Shown one piece after another: positions 9,162 to 19,428 of a stretch of 64,000 nt of DNA. Within the stretch, counting starts at the first letter, position 1. Each line of letters begins with the position of its first letter. Below the pieces are notes generated by a model that was not told the DNA's origin, ran no database searches, and was given only the letters and a program-made list of their open reading frames with translations. The DNA comes from Pedobacter cryoconitis (GTDB lineage: Bacteria; Bacteroidota; Bacteroidia; Sphingobacteriales; Sphingobacteriaceae): NCBI RefSeq assembly GCF_014200595.1, contig NZ_JACHCG010000002.1:1-64000 (forward strand). Reading direction: 5' to 3'. The position numbers were made by a program, and so were the translations under genes.

Positions 9162-9629
9162 ATGGTTCAACTACTTGGAGAATTTGATTGTAAATTGGAT
9201 ACGAAAGGCCGCATGATGGTCCCTTCGAATCTGAAAAAACAATTGCCAAACGTTGAGCAAGAGGGACTTGTGATAAACAGAGGTTTTGAAAAGCATTTAG
9301 TGATCTACCCTAAAAAAGTATGGGAAGGAATAGTGGAAGAGCTGAGTAAACTGAACCAGTACGAGAAAAAAACGAGAGAATTTATCCGGTTTTTTACACG
9401 TGGTGCGACGGAATTGACGCTGGATGCTTCGGGTAGAGTCAATCTTCCGAAGTCATTATTGGAATTTGCAGGTATAGATGGCGAAGTAATCCTGTCTTGT
9501 CAGTTTGATAAAATAGAGCTTTGGTCTAAAACTGCGTACGACAATTTACTGGATAGTGAGCCGGAAGATTTTGCAAATCTGGCGGAAGAAGTGATGGGAA
9601 ATAAAAACAGGGGGGAAGATGGAAAATAA
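9162..9629 (+). CDS. mraZ: MraZ, transcriptional regulator of the division and cell wall cluster
   Basis: A 155-residue DNA-binding protein with two AbrB-like (SpoVT/MraZ) half-domains. Each carries the family DxxGR...P signature: DTKGRMMVPS near residue 14 and DASGRVNLPK near residue 89. It is the first gene of the dcw cluster, as usual, and lies 40-50 bases after a GTGG repeat array that is its likely binding site. The end overlaps rsmH by 11 bases, so the two should be translationally coupled. Length and domain order are normal. Confidence 0.95.
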   Translation: MVQLLGEFDCKLDTKGRMMVPSNLKKQLPNVEQEGLVINRGFEKHLVIYPKKVWEGIVEELSKLNQYEKKTREFIRFFTRGATELTLDASGRVNLPKSLLEFAGIDGEVILSCQFDKIELWSKTAYDNLLDSEPEDFANLAEEVMGNKNRGEDGK

Positions 9630-10524
9630 TTATCATGTGCCAGTACTTTTGCAGGAATGTATTGATGGGTTAAATATTAAACCCGATGGCGTATATGTGG
9701 ACGTTACTTTTGGCGGAGGTGGCCATTCAAGAGAAATCTTGTCTAAACTGGGCAAAGACGGTGTACTCATCGCTTTTGATCAGGATCCTGATGCCCAACG
9801 TAACAAGATTAATGATCCCCGCTTTTTATTTGTTGATCAGAATTTCGCTTTCTTAAAAAACAACCTTCGTTTGCTGGGCTATAAGCAGGTAGATGGCATT
9901 CTGGCTGACCTTGGTGTTTCTTCACATCAATTTAATGAGCCTGAAAGAGGCTTTTCTACCCGTTTCGAATCTTCTTTGGATATGCGTATGGATAAACAAG
10001 GCAAGCTTACTGCTGCTGATGTTTTGAATACTTATACTGAAGATAAACTGCATAAAATATTTGGGATCTACGGGGAGGTTAAAAATGCGAAATCATTGGC
10101 CAGAGCGGTGGTAACATCCCGCGCAGGACAGCCTATTGTAACCCTGGCTGATTTTAAAGCTGCCGCGGGTGCGCACATCCCTAAAGGAAAAGAGAATAAA
10201 TACATGGCACAGGTATTTCAGGCCTTACGTATCGAAGTCAATGCGGAGATCGAAGTACTGGAAAGCTTTTTATTACAAACTGCTGAGGTGTTAAGCCCGG
10301 GTGGCAGATTGGTAGTGATGTCTTACCATTCACTGGAAGACAGGCCGGTAAAGAATTTTATTGCTAAAGGAAAGATCAGAGGGGAAGCAGATAAAGACTT
10401 CTTTGGTAATGAAGAAAAGCCATATAAAGTGATTACGCGTAAAGCAGTGATTGCTGAGCAGGACGAGCTGGAAAGAAACAGCAGGTCCAGAAGTGCAAAA
10501 TTGAGAATTGGAGAAAGGATCTAA
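9619..10524 (+). CDS. rsmH: 16S rRNA (cytosine1402-N4)-methyltransferase
   Basis: A 301-residue S-adenosylmethionine-dependent enzyme (formerly MraW) that methylates N4 of C1402 in the 16S rRNA decoding site. It shows HVPVLLQECIDGL at the start, the SAM-binding DVTFGGGGHS, LADLGVSSHQ and the C-terminal SYHSLEDRPVKNF. It is the second gene of the cluster, overlapping mraZ by 11 bases and ending 3 bases before ftsL. Confidence 0.97.
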   Translation: MENNYHVPVLLQECIDGLNIKPDGVYVDVTFGGGGHSREILSKLGKDGVLIAFDQDPDAQRNKINDPRFLFVDQNFAFLKNNLRLLGYKQVDGILADLGVSSHQFNEPERGFSTRFESSLDMRMDKQGKLTAADVLNTYTEDKLHKIFGIYGEVKNAKSLARAVVTSRAGQPIVTLADFKAAAGAHIPKGKENKYMAQVFQALRIEVNAEIEVLESFLLQTAEVLSPGGRLVVMSYHSLEDRPVKNFIAKGKIRGEADKDFFGNEEKPYKVITRKAVIAEQDELERNSRSRSAKLRIGERI

Positions 10525-10527
10525 GAT

Positions 10528-10956
10528 ATGAACAACCAGTTCAGAGCAGATGAGGTAGAGGACGAAGAGGAATTACCAGAAGAACCGGTAATTCGCTTAA
10601 AGAAGCCTAAAAAAGAAAAGAAGGAGTCTGAAAATGCTAACCTTTTCTTTAAAAAGCTTTTTGTGGATGGCGTAGTGACTAAAGAAGCCGCTACTGCCAT
10701 GTTGCCTTTTCTTATCTTTTTGTCGCTGTTGACAATGCTTTACATTGCAAACAGCCATATGGCGGTTAAGAATATAAGAGATATAGATAAACTGAATAAA
10801 GAAGTAAAAGAACTAAGCTGGGAATATAAATCACTGAAAGCCGATTTAATGTTCAAAAGCAAGTTAACAGAAGTAGCTAAAAAAGTAGATACGTTAGGCA
10901 TTAAGGAGCTAACAGAGCCTCCTAAAAAAATTATCATAAGTAATGATGAACATTAG
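10528..10956 (+). CDS. ftsL: FtsL-like cell division protein
   Basis: A 142-residue single-pass membrane protein. An acidic then lysine-rich cytoplasmic part (about residues 1-50) is followed by one membrane span (about 58-77, MLPFLIFLSLLTMLYIA) and a periplasmic heptad-like coiled coil (IDKLNKEVKELSWEYKSLKA). Size, topology and position between rsmH and the ftsI gene match FtsL, which works with FtsB/FtsQ and activates septal synthesis by FtsW/FtsI. Sequence identity in this family is always low, so the name rests on position and architecture. It overlaps ftsI by 14 bases. Confidence 0.85.
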   Translation: MNNQFRADEVEDEEELPEEPVIRLKKPKKEKKESENANLFFKKLFVDGVVTKEAATAMLPFLIFLSLLTMLYIANSHMAVKNIRDIDKLNKEVKELSWEYKSLKADLMFKSKLTEVAKKVDTLGIKELTEPPKKIIISNDEH

Positions 10957-13045
10957 AGCTAACATACTATTACGTGTTTATCTGTCCTTCGGACTGATTG
11001 TACTGCTTGCCGTGGCAGTATTAGTCAGATTATGCGATGTACAATTTGTAGAGGGGCATAAATGGCGTGCCATGGCCGATAGTCTCTCTACAAAGTATAT
11101 CAATGTGGATGCTGCACGTGGTAATATTTATTCTAATGATGGAAGCCTGTTAGCTACATCTGTACCGGAGTATGAATTGAGAATGGATTTGTACGCTGGC
11201 GGAATTAGTGAGAATAAAGTTTTTTATGCTAAAGTAGATTCTCTGGCTATGAAACTTTCACAGTTTTTTGTGGATAAAACGCCAAAGGAATATTCGCGTA
11301 TGCTGCGTACTGCCAGAGCAGATAGCGTGAGGTACTTATTGATTAAGCGTAAAGTGAATTATCAGCAGCTCAAAGAATTAAGAACTTTCCCATTGTATAA
11401 TATTGGAAAGTATAGCGGTGGTTTGATGGCCATTCAGCAGAATAAAAGGATTTTACCTTTTCAGAACCTGGCAAAAAGGACGATCGGATATAAAAATGAA
11501 AACGTTTCCAACGGTGTAGGACTGGAAGGTGCTTACGGCAATTATATTAATGGGGAAAGTGGTAAAAGACTAGTACAACGTATTGCTGGTGGTGTCTGGA
11601 TGCCGGTTAACGATGAGGCTGAAATTGCACCGAAAGAAGGAGCTGATATCATTTCTACAATCGATATCAATATGCAGGATCTGGCGCAGAGTGCATTAGA
11701 GAAGCAAATGATTAAAAGTGATGCAGATCACGGGACAGTGATTTTGATGGAAGTGGCGACTGGTGAAGTCAGGGCAGTTGCGAATTTTACCAGGGAGAGT
11801 GAAGGGGTTTATAAGGAAATGTTCAATTACGCGATAGGTGGAAGCCAGGATCCGGGATCTACTTTTAAGCTGGCCTCTTATATGGCTTTACTGGAAGATA
11901 AAAAAATAGATACGAACACGACAGTGGATACTGGAAATGGAGTTTACAGGCTTTATAACCATAATATAAAAGATTCTCACGGGGGCGTAGGAGTGGTAAC
12001 TGCTAAAAAGGCATTTGAAGTTTCATCAAATACCGCGGTGGCCAAATTTGTTTATAGCGCTTATAAAGATGATCCTAAGCAGTTTACAGATCATTTATAC
12101 CGGATCCATATGAATGAAAGACTGAAACTGCAAATTACCGGAGAAACAAAACCGGTCATTAAAAACCCTTCTTTTAAGTCATGGAGTGGTTTGACCCTGG
12201 CGCAGATGGCTTATGGGTATGAAATGCAGATTACCCCGCTGCAAATTTTGACGTTTTATAATGCCATCGCAAATGATGGAAAATATATAGCACCAATTTT
12301 TGTAAAAGAAATCAGAAGGCTGGGAAACCCGATTGAGCAGTTTCATGCGCGGGTGATCAGTGAAAAAGTTTGTTCTGAAGCTACGGTTAAAAAATTACAG
12401 GCGATGCTGGAAGGCGTGGTCACAGAAGGTACTGGTAAACTGATGGGCTCACCGTTTTACCGGGTAGCTGGAAAAACTGGTACTGCACAGGTGGCGGATG
12501 GAAATAAAGGTTATAAAGCTAAGAGAAGTTATCAGGCTTCTTTTTGTGGTTACTTCCCGGCTGATAAGCCTAAGTACTCGATTATGGTTTCTATCAACGG
12601 GCCAAAAAACGGGTATTACGGTGGATCAGTTGCCGGGCCGGTATTTAAAGAAATTGCAGATCGTATTTACGCAAGTGATGTGCAAATGTATAACAATGTG
12701 ACTGACCACCTGGTTGGAAACACGAAAAGTCCGGAAGCGAAAGCAGGACAGAGTAAAGCAGTGAAAAGTGTTTACAATGCGTTGGGAATAAAAGCCCTTT
12801 ATGCTGCCAAATCTGACTATTTCAATAGTGTGGATACCAGCAACGGGATTGTTTACCAGGAATATAGTTCTGTGAAAGGCATGATGCCTAATGTAAGCGG
12901 AATGGGCTTAAAAGATGCTTTATATCTTTTAGGAAACGCCGGTTTAAAAACACAGGTGAAGGGAAGTGGAAAAGTAATAAGCCAGTCGATTCCCTCAGGG
13001 ATGAAGATTGGAAGAGGATTATTGGTACAATTAGAATTGAAATAA
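10943..13045 (+). CDS. ftsI: Division-specific transpeptidase (penicillin-binding protein 3) with PASTA domain
   Basis: A 700-residue class B penicillin-binding protein that cross-links septal peptidoglycan. One N-terminal membrane span (about residues 8-30) is followed by the dimerisation/pedestal domain and the transpeptidase domain. Catalytic Ser306 lies in STFK, SSNT supplies the second motif, and KTGTAQ begins at Lys511. A C-terminal PASTA domain (about residues 640-700, MMPNVSGMGLKDALYLLGN) is the form seen in Bacteroidota and Gram-positives rather than in E. coli FtsI. A second ATG one codon in is an equally possible start. It overlaps ftsL and ends one base before murE. Confidence 0.95.
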   Translation: MMNIRANILLRVYLSFGLIVLLAVAVLVRLCDVQFVEGHKWRAMADSLSTKYINVDAARGNIYSNDGSLLATSVPEYELRMDLYAGGISENKVFYAKVDSLAMKLSQFFVDKTPKEYSRMLRTARADSVRYLLIKRKVNYQQLKELRTFPLYNIGKYSGGLMAIQQNKRILPFQNLAKRTIGYKNENVSNGVGLEGAYGNYINGESGKRLVQRIAGGVWMPVNDEAEIAPKEGADIISTIDINMQDLAQSALEKQMIKSDADHGTVILMEVATGEVRAVANFTRESEGVYKEMFNYAIGGSQDPGSTFKLASYMALLEDKKIDTNTTVDTGNGVYRLYNHNIKDSHGGVGVVTAKKAFEVSSNTAVAKFVYSAYKDDPKQFTDHLYRIHMNERLKLQITGETKPVIKNPSFKSWSGLTLAQMAYGYEMQITPLQILTFYNAIANDGKYIAPIFVKEIRRLGNPIEQFHARVISEKVCSEATVKKLQAMLEGVVTEGTGKLMGSPFYRVAGKTGTAQVADGNKGYKAKRSYQASFCGYFPADKPKYSIMVSINGPKNGYYGGSVAGPVFKEIADRIYASDVQMYNNVTDHLVGNTKSPEAKAGQSKAVKSVYNALGIKALYAAKSDYFNSVDTSNGIVYQEYSSVKGMMPNVSGMGLKDALYLLGNAGLKTQVKGSGKVISQSIPSGMKIGRGLLVQLELK

Positions 13046-13046
13046 G

Positions 13047-14504
13047 ATGCAGTTGCAGGATGTTTTATATGGAGTGGCGATTAAAAACCTGGTTGGAAAA
13101 ACCAACAGGGTAATTAGTGCGCTTACGTTTGACTCACGTGAGGTACAGCAAGGTGTTGTATTTTTTGCAGTAAAGGGAACTTTATCAGACGGACATACTT
13201 TTATTAACCAGACTATTGCTGCCGGAGCAACAGTTATTATTTGTGAAGAGATACCAGCAGAGGTAAATCCCGAGGTGACTTATATCGTGGTAGAAAATAC
13301 TTCGGTGGCTTTGGGGATTATGGCTTCCAATTATTATGGAAACCCTTCTTCTTCGTTGAAACTGGTTGGGATTACCGGAACAAATGGTAAAACAACTATT
13401 GCAACTATTTTATTTAAGTTATTCAGAAGCCTTGGTTTCCATACCGGATTAATTTCTACGGTACAAAATCAGGTAAATGATAAAATCATTGCGGCGACAC
13501 ATACTACACCAAATCCACTGGCACTGAACCAGCTGCTGAAGCAAATGGTTGAGCTGGGTTGTACTTACTGCTTTATGGAAGTAAGTTCTCATGCGATGGT
13601 GCAGCACAGAATAGAAGGATTGACTTTTGCAGGCGGTGTGTTTTCAAACATCACACACGATCACCTTGATTTTCATAAGACGTTTGACAATTATATTAAA
13701 GCGAAAAAATCATTTTTTGACGGCCTTCCGAAAGGTTCTTTTGCCCTGACCAATGCCGATGATAAAAACGGGATGGTGATGCTTCAGAATACGAAGGCTT
13801 CTAAAAAGACCTACGCTTTAAAGCAACTGGCTGATTATAAAGTAAGCATTATTGAAAACAGGTTCAGTGGTCTGAATCTTGAAATTGACCATACTGATGT
13901 GTTTTTTAAATTGGTAGGTTCATTCAATGCGTATAACCTGGCTGCTGTTTACGGTACGGCCATGTTATTAGGCCAGGATAAACTTCAGGTATTAACGCTA
14001 TTGAGCAACTTAACAGGTGCTGAAGGCAGATTTGAAGAAGTACCTAATTCAAAACAGATTATTGGCCTGGTGGATTATGCACATACGCCTGACGCTGTTC
14101 AGAATGTATTGAGTACGATTCATGACATCAGAAAAGGTACAGAGCAGGTGATCACAGTAATTGGTTGTGGTGGTGACAGAGATAAAACTAAACGTCCGGT
14201 GATGGCTCAGGTAGCTTGTGACTGGAGTGATAAAGTAATCCTGACCTCAGATAATCCAAGAACGGAAGATCCGCATCAGATTCTGGCGGATATGGAAGCT
14301 GGTGTATCACCAACTAACCGCAGAAAAACATTAACGATTGCAGATCGTAAAGAAGCTATAAAAACAGCTTGTCATTTAGCCAGACCAGGTGATATCATCC
14401 TGATTGCGGGTAAAGGACATGAAAAATACCAGGATATCAATGGAGTAAAGTATCATTTTGATGATAAAGAAGTGTTAATGGAACAATTAAACTTAATCAG
14501 CTAA
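13047..14504 (+). CDS. murE: UDP-MurNAc-L-Ala-D-Glu:meso-diaminopimelate ligase
   Basis: A 485-residue Mur ligase that adds the third amino acid to the peptidoglycan precursor in the cytoplasm. It has the N-terminal substrate domain (LTFDSREVQ), the ATP-binding [10 protein letters not shown], and the THDHLDFH central motif. The C-terminal SDNPRTEDP contains the DNPR signature typical of enzymes using meso-diaminopimelate rather than lysine. This agrees with dapA at 27084-27965. Its stop codon overlaps the mraY start by one base. Confidence 0.96.
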   Translation: MQLQDVLYGVAIKNLVGKTNRVISALTFDSREVQQGVVFFAVKGTLSDGHTFINQTIAAGATVIICEEIPAEVNPEVTYIVVENTSVALGIMASNYYGNPSSSLKLVGITGTNGKTTIATILFKLFRSLGFHTGLISTVQNQVNDKIIAATHTTPNPLALNQLLKQMVELGCTYCFMEVSSHAMVQHRIEGLTFAGGVFSNITHDHLDFHKTFDNYIKAKKSFFDGLPKGSFALTNADDKNGMVMLQNTKASKKTYALKQLADYKVSIIENRFSGLNLEIDHTDVFFKLVGSFNAYNLAAVYGTAMLLGQDKLQVLTLLSNLTGAEGRFEEVPNSKQIIGLVDYAHTPDAVQNVLSTIHDIRKGTEQVITVIGCGGDRDKTKRPVMAQVACDWSDKVILTSDNPRTEDPHQILADMEAGVSPTNRRKTLTIADRKEAIKTACHLARPGDIILIAGKGHEKYQDINGVKYHFDDKEVLMEQLNLIS

Positions 14505-15751
14505 TGTTATATTATCTATTTGAATATTTAAACGCACATTACGAATTCCCTGGCTTAAGGTTGTTCCAGTATATTACGTTCCGTACTTCACTGGCGATTA
14601 TTATCTCGTTGATTATTACCACTGTTTTCGGAAGGAGAATTATCAACTATCTGCACAAAATGCAGGTGGGGGAAACAGTAAGGAATTTAGGTTTGGAAGG
14701 ACAAATGCAGAAACAAGGCACACCAACGATGGGTGGGGTGATGATTCTGATGGGTATTCTGATCCCAACTTTATTACTGGCCAACCTGACCAATGTATAC
14801 GTGTTACTGATGATTGTCACTACAGTATGGATGGGCGCGGTAGGTTTTGTGGATGATTATATTAAAGTATTTAAGAAAAATAAAGAAGGGCTTGCTGGAA
14901 GGTTTAAAATTGTCGGACAGGTAGGATTAGCCTTAATCATTGGCTGGACAATGTATTTCAATCCTAATATCGTAGTGAGACAAACTGTGGATGAAACCGG
15001 GGTGAGCAAAAATGCGGCACCGATGGTCCTTAGACAAAAAGGGGAAAAATTCTATTACACGCAGGATGTAAAATCAACGATTACCAATATTCCTTTTTAT
15101 AAAAATAACGAGTTTGATTATGCGAAGGTGCTTAAATTTTTAGGCCCTGGTTATGAGAAATATGCGGTTTTTGTTTTTATCCTTTTTGTAGTGATTATCA
15201 TTACGGCGGTTTCTAATGGCGCGAATTTAACGGATGGGATAGATGGCCTGGCAACGGGTACTTCTGCGATTATAGGCATTACACTGGGCTTACTGGCCTA
15301 TGTTTCGGGTAACACAGTGATTGCGGATTACCTGAATATCTTATATATCCCCAATTCCGGGGAGCTGATGATTTTTGCAGGTGCCTTTGTAGGTGCTTGT
15401 GTTGGGTTCTTATGGTACAATTCTTATCCTGCACAGGTTTTTATGGGGGATACAGGAAGTCTGGCGATTGGTGGTATCATCGCTGCACTGGCGATTATGA
15501 TCAGGAAAGAACTGCTGATCCCGATTTTATGCGGGGTCTTCCTGATTGAGGTAACTTCGGTTATGCTCCAGGTATCTTACTTTAAGTACACGAAAAAACG
15601 CTTTGGAGAAGGCAGAAGGATCTTCCTGATGTCACCACTGCACCACCATTATCAGAAAAAAGGATACCATGAAGCGAAAATTGTTACGCGCTTCTGGATT
15701 GTAGGAATATTATTGGCCATCATTACCATAATCACTTTAAAACTGAGATAA
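14504..15751 (+). CDS. mraY: Phospho-MurNAc-pentapeptide translocase
   Basis: A 415-residue polytopic membrane enzyme that moves phospho-MurNAc-pentapeptide from UDP to undecaprenyl phosphate, making lipid I. About ten membrane spans are visible. It has the family motifs [10 protein letters not shown], the aspartate pair in [34 protein letters not shown] and the histidine-rich [12 protein letters not shown] roughly 70-residue insert between spans (about residues 155-225, [13 protein letters not shown] onward) makes it longer than the ~360-residue E. coli enzyme; such an insert is usual in Bacteroidota. It joins murE and murD with one-base overlaps. Confidence 0.96.
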   Translation: MLYYLFEYLNAHYEFPGLRLFQYITFRTSLAIIISLIITTVFGRRIINYLHKMQVGETVRNLGLEGQMQKQGTPTMGGVMILMGILIPTLLLANLTNVYVLLMIVTTVWMGAVGFVDDYIKVFKKNKEGLAGRFKIVGQVGLALIIGWTMYFNPNIVVRQTVDETGVSKNAAPMVLRQKGEKFYYTQDVKSTITNIPFYKNNEFDYAKVLKFLGPGYEKYAVFVFILFVVIIITAVSNGANLTDGIDGLATGTSAIIGITLGLLAYVSGNTVIADYLNILYIPNSGELMIFAGAFVGACVGFLWYNSYPAQVFMGDTGSLAIGGIIAALAIMIRKELLIPILCGVFLIEVTSVMLQVSYFKYTKKRFGEGRRIFLMSPLHHHYQKKGYHEAKIVTRFWIVGILLAIITIITLKLR

Positions 15752-17094
15752 TGGAAAAGCAGAGAATCGTCATACTTGGAGCTGGTGAAAGCGGTGTAGG
15801 TGCAGCAATACTGGCACAGAAGCAGGGCTTTGATGTTTTTGTTTCAGATTTCGGGGCTATTGCCGACCGGTATAAAGAAACATTGGTAGAACTGAATATT
15901 GCTTTTGAAGAGAAGCAGCATACGGTTGCCTCGATCATCAATGCAAATGAAGTGATCAAGAGCCCTGGAATTGCTGATTCTGTGTCTATTATCAAAGAAC
16001 TGAAGAAGAAAAACATTCCGGTGATCTCAGAAATTGAGTTCGCTAAGAGATATACAACAGCAAAAACTATTTGTATTACCGGGTCAAATGGTAAAACGAC
16101 CACCACAATGCTGACTTACCACATCCTTAAGAAAGCGGGCTTGAATGTAGGCCTCGCCGGTAATATAGGACATAGTTTTGCAGCTCAGGTAGCCACAGAG
16201 AATTTCGATTGGTATGTACTGGAAATATCGAGCTTTATGCTGGACGATATGTATGATTTCAGAGCTGATATCGCTGTACTTTTAAACATTACGCCTGACC
16301 ATCTGGACAGGTACGATTACAAAATGACAAATTACGCAGCTTCAAAAATGCGTATCGTACAGAATCAGAGACCTGAAGATCATTTTATCTTTTGTGCCGA
16401 TGATGAAGAAATCCTGAAAGCTTTAAAAAGCACGAAGGTAAATTCACAGAAATGCCCTTTCTCTATTCGTAAAAAGGTAGAAGGCGGAGCTTATCTGGAA
16501 GGCAACAATATTCATATCAATATAAATCCAAAAGACCATTTAACCATGTCAATTTCAGAGTTAGCTTTACAAGGCAAGCACAATATCTACAACTCTATGG
16601 CTTCGGGCATAGTCGCTAAAGTGTTGGAAATCCGCAATGCGACTATCAGAGAGAGTATGGGAGATATTAAAAATATTGAACACCGGTTGGAGCATGTTGC
16701 CAAGATTTCTGGTGTGGATTATATCAATGATTCAAAAGCTACCAATGTAAACTCTACCTGGTATGCGCTGGAAAGTGTAAATACGGACGTGATCCTGATT
16801 ATGGGTGGTGTGGATAAGGGTAATGATTATGATATGCTGAAAGACCTGGTAAAGCAAAAAGTGAAAGCTATTGTTTGCCTGGGTAAAAATAATAAACGTA
16901 TTCACGAAGCTTTTGAGGATGATGTGGAAATTATTGTCAATACGTTCTCTGCAAATGAAGCTGTACAAGTAGCTTATCACCTGGCAACAAAGGGAAATAC
17001 CGTGTTGTTGTCACCGGCTTGTGCAAGTTTTGATTTGTTTAAGAATTATGAAGACCGTGGAAACCAATTCAAAATGGCTGTAAAAGAATTATAA
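15751..17094 (+). CDS. murD: UDP-MurNAc-L-alanine:D-glutamate ligase
   Basis: A 447-residue cytoplasmic Mur ligase that adds D-glutamate. It starts [19 protein letters not shown] (nucleotide-fold N-terminal domain) and has ATP-binding CITGSNGKTTTTM, LNITPDHLDRY, EHRLEHV, NDSKATNVNSTW and LLSPACASFDLF near the end. Order and length are standard. Two bases separate it from ftsW. Confidence 0.96.
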   Translation: MEKQRIVILGAGESGVGAAILAQKQGFDVFVSDFGAIADRYKETLVELNIAFEEKQHTVASIINANEVIKSPGIADSVSIIKELKKKNIPVISEIEFAKRYTTAKTICITGSNGKTTTTMLTYHILKKAGLNVGLAGNIGHSFAAQVATENFDWYVLEISSFMLDDMYDFRADIAVLLNITPDHLDRYDYKMTNYAASKMRIVQNQRPEDHFIFCADDEEILKALKSTKVNSQKCPFSIRKKVEGGAYLEGNNIHININPKDHLTMSISELALQGKHNIYNSMASGIVAKVLEIRNATIRESMGDIKNIEHRLEHVAKISGVDYINDSKATNVNSTWYALESVNTDVILIMGGVDKGNDYDMLKDLVKQKVKAIVCLGKNNKRIHEAFEDDVEIIVNTFSANEAVQVAYHLATKGNTVLLSPACASFDLFKNYEDRGNQFKMAVKEL

Positions 17095-17096
17095 CA

Positions 17097-18305
17097 ATGG
17101 GTACAGTACAGGCGCTTTTAGAGAAAACCAAAGGGGACCGCTGGATATGGCTGATCATAATCCTGTTGTCTCTGATCTCTATTTTTGCGGTTTATAGTGC
17201 AACTGGAACACTAGCATATAAACAGGGCAAAACTGTAGAGAAAATACTGCTCACCAAACACTTGATTTTTGTGGTGATGGGGATTGGTATGATCTATATT
17301 GCGCATTTGGTGGATTATCAATATTATGCTGGGATTTCAAAAATTCTGATGATTATTACAATTCCACTGTTGTTTTATACACTGGTTTTCGGAACGAGCT
17401 TAAATGATGCTTCCAGGTGGGTTAAGATTCCTATTATCGGATTGACTTTTCAAACGTCCGATTTGGCAAAACTCGCCCTGATTACGTTTCTGGCCAGGAT
17501 GCTGACCAAGAAGCAGGAAAATATTAAAGATGTAAAGACTTCTTTTATCCCGATTATGGGCTCTGTTTGTGTGGTTTTTGTTTTGATTGCATTAGCCAAT
17601 TTATCAACGGCGCTTATGTTGTTCGGGGTAAGTATTTTATTGTTAATTATAGGCCGGATCAGTATCAAACAAATACTGGTAGTTTGTGCGGGTGGTTTTG
17701 TACTGCTGATGTTTGTTGTTTTCCTGGGCCCAAGACGTGAAACTTATAAGTCACGTGTTAACTCTTATCTGCACCCTGAGACTCAGCATTCAGATAAAAC
17801 ATACCAGGCAGATCAGGCGAAGATTGCATTGGCATCTGGTGGGATTTTTGGAAAAGGGCCGGGAAATAGTACCCAGCGTAACTTCCTGCCTCACCCATAT
17901 TCCGATTTTATCTTTGCGATTATCGTGGAGGAATATGGGTTGTTTGGGGCATTGATCATTATCATCCTCTACCTGGTGCTGCTCTATCGATGCGTCAGGA
18001 TTGTGACGCAGAGCCCGAAGGCTTTCGGGGCACTGCTCGCAGCCGGACTGAGTTTTAGTTTAACGATACAGGCTTTTGCAAATATGGCAGTAGCTGTAGG
18101 TTTAGGACCCGTAACTGGTGTCCCTTTGCCGTTAGTAAGCATGGGTGGTACATCGATGATCTTCACGAGTATCGCTTTTGGAATTATCCTGAGCGTAAGC
18201 AGGGATGTAGAAGAGAATGGTAAAAAAGGGTTAAGCGAAGATTTAGCTAAACCAGCAAGTAAAGTAAATAAAGTAATTGTGGGTGAGTTACCGGCAATGA
18301 CATAA
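17097..18305 (+). CDS. ftsW: Septal peptidoglycan glycosyltransferase FtsW
   Basis: A 402-residue SEDS-family membrane protein that polymerises lipid II at the septum with FtsI. About ten hydrophobic spans are visible. Typical SEDS stretches include DASRWVKIPIIGLTFQTSDL, the long extracytoplasmic loop ending in ...KIALASGGIFGKGPGNSTQ, the FIFAIIVEEYGLFG motif with the key acidic residue, and the final LPLVSMGGTS. It lies between murD and murG as in most dcw clusters. Confidence 0.95.
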   Translation: MGTVQALLEKTKGDRWIWLIIILLSLISIFAVYSATGTLAYKQGKTVEKILLTKHLIFVVMGIGMIYIAHLVDYQYYAGISKILMIITIPLLFYTLVFGTSLNDASRWVKIPIIGLTFQTSDLAKLALITFLARMLTKKQENIKDVKTSFIPIMGSVCVVFVLIALANLSTALMLFGVSILLLIIGRISIKQILVVCAGGFVLLMFVVFLGPRRETYKSRVNSYLHPETQHSDKTYQADQAKIALASGGIFGKGPGNSTQRNFLPHPYSDFIFAIIVEEYGLFGALIIIILYLVLLYRCVRIVTQSPKAFGALLAAGLSFSLTIQAFANMAVAVGLGPVTGVPLPLVSMGGTSMIFTSIAFGIILSVSRDVEENGKKGLSEDLAKPASKVNKVIVGELPAMT

Positions 18306-18315
18306 AATATATAGA

Positions 18316-19428
18316 ATGAGACCAACAAAAATAATCATTTCAGGAGGCGGTACTGGCGGACACATTTTTCCTGCCATTGCGATCGCAAATGCGCTCAAAC
18401 GCATAGAGCCTGAGTGTGAAATATTATTTGTAGGTGCGACAGGCAGAATGGAAATGGAAAAGGTTCCTGCTGCCGGGTACAAAATTGTAGGCTTGAATAT
18501 CAGCGGAATTCAAAGGGGGTCAATACTCAAAAATCTGAGTTTACCTTTTAAACTGGTTGACAGCATGCAGAAAGCATTGAAGTTGATCTCAACCTTTAAG
18601 CCTGATGTGGTGGTGGGTGTTGGTGGTTATGCTTCGGGACCGGTTTTATTTGCGGCTTCCTGGAAAAATGTTCCATACCTGATACAAGAGCAGAATTCTT
18701 ATGCGGGTATGACCAACAAAAGACTGGGGAAAAAGGCTTCGAAAATATGTGTGGCTTTCGATGGAATGGAGCAGTTTTTTCCGGCTGACCGTATCCTGAA
18801 AACGGGGAATCCGGTACGTAAAGATGTAGTCGAGATTTACAATAAACGTTTCCACGGATCGGAATTGCTGAAACTGGATCCGTTAAAGAAAACTGTTTTA
18901 GTAACAGGCGGAAGCCTTGGTGCTGCTACATTGAATAAAAGTATTGAAAAGCATTTGCAGGATTTTATAGACCAGGATGTACAGTTAATCTGGCAGACCG
19001 GTAAATATTATTATGCAGGAATTATAGAGCGACTTGGCGGAAGTTTTCACCCGAATGTACGGATACTGGAATTTCTGAACCAGATGGACCTGGCTTATGC
19101 AGCTGCCGATGTGATTATCTCAAGAGCAGGGGCAGGAACAATTGCTGAACTCTGCCTGATTAAAAAACCGGTAATCCTGGTGCCTTCGCCTAATGTGGCT
19201 GAAGATCATCAGACTAAAAATGCGATGGCATTAGTGAAAAGAAATGCAGCCCTGTTAATCAATGACCGCTCTGCGGAGGATACTTTGGTGAGAGAGGCGC
19301 TGGAATTATTAAAAGATGATGTTCGTTGTGAACAGCTTTCAGTAAATATTGGGGAGATGGCTTTGCCACAAGCTGATGAGCTGATTGCAAGAGAAGTATT
19401 TAAACTGGCAGTAAAGAAGGATATATAA
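18316..19428 (+). CDS. murG: Lipid II synthase, GlcNAc transferase MurG
   Basis: A 370-residue GT28 glycosyltransferase that adds GlcNAc from UDP-GlcNAc to lipid I on the inner membrane face. The N-terminal glycine loop IISGGGTGGHIFPAIAIA, the VVVGVGGYASGP loop, QEQNSYAGMTNK, VTGGSLGAATLN and the C-terminal SRAGAGTIAELC plus PSPNVAEDHQTKNA are all present. Length is normal. The stop and the murC start are directly adjacent. Confidence 0.96.
   Translation: MRPTKIIISGGGTGGHIFPAIAIANALKRIEPECEILFVGATGRMEMEKVPAAGYKIVGLNISGIQRGSILKNLSLPFKLVDSMQKALKLISTFKPDVVVGVGGYASGPVLFAASWKNVPYLIQEQNSYAGMTNKRLGKKASKICVAFDGMEQFFPADRILKTGNPVRKDVVEIYNKRFHGSELLKLDPLKKTVLVTGGSLGAATLNKSIEKHLQDFIDQDVQLIWQTGKYYYAGIIERLGGSFHPNVRILEFLNQMDLAYAAADVIISRAGAGTIAELCLIKKPVILVPSPNVAEDHQTKNAMALVKRNAALLINDRSAEDTLVREALELLKDDVRCEQLSVNIGEMALPQADELIAREVFKLAVKKDI

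Noticed and set aside
11269..11277. Exact DnaA box inside ftsI
   Set aside because: It is a single site within coding sequence and can be explained by chance.
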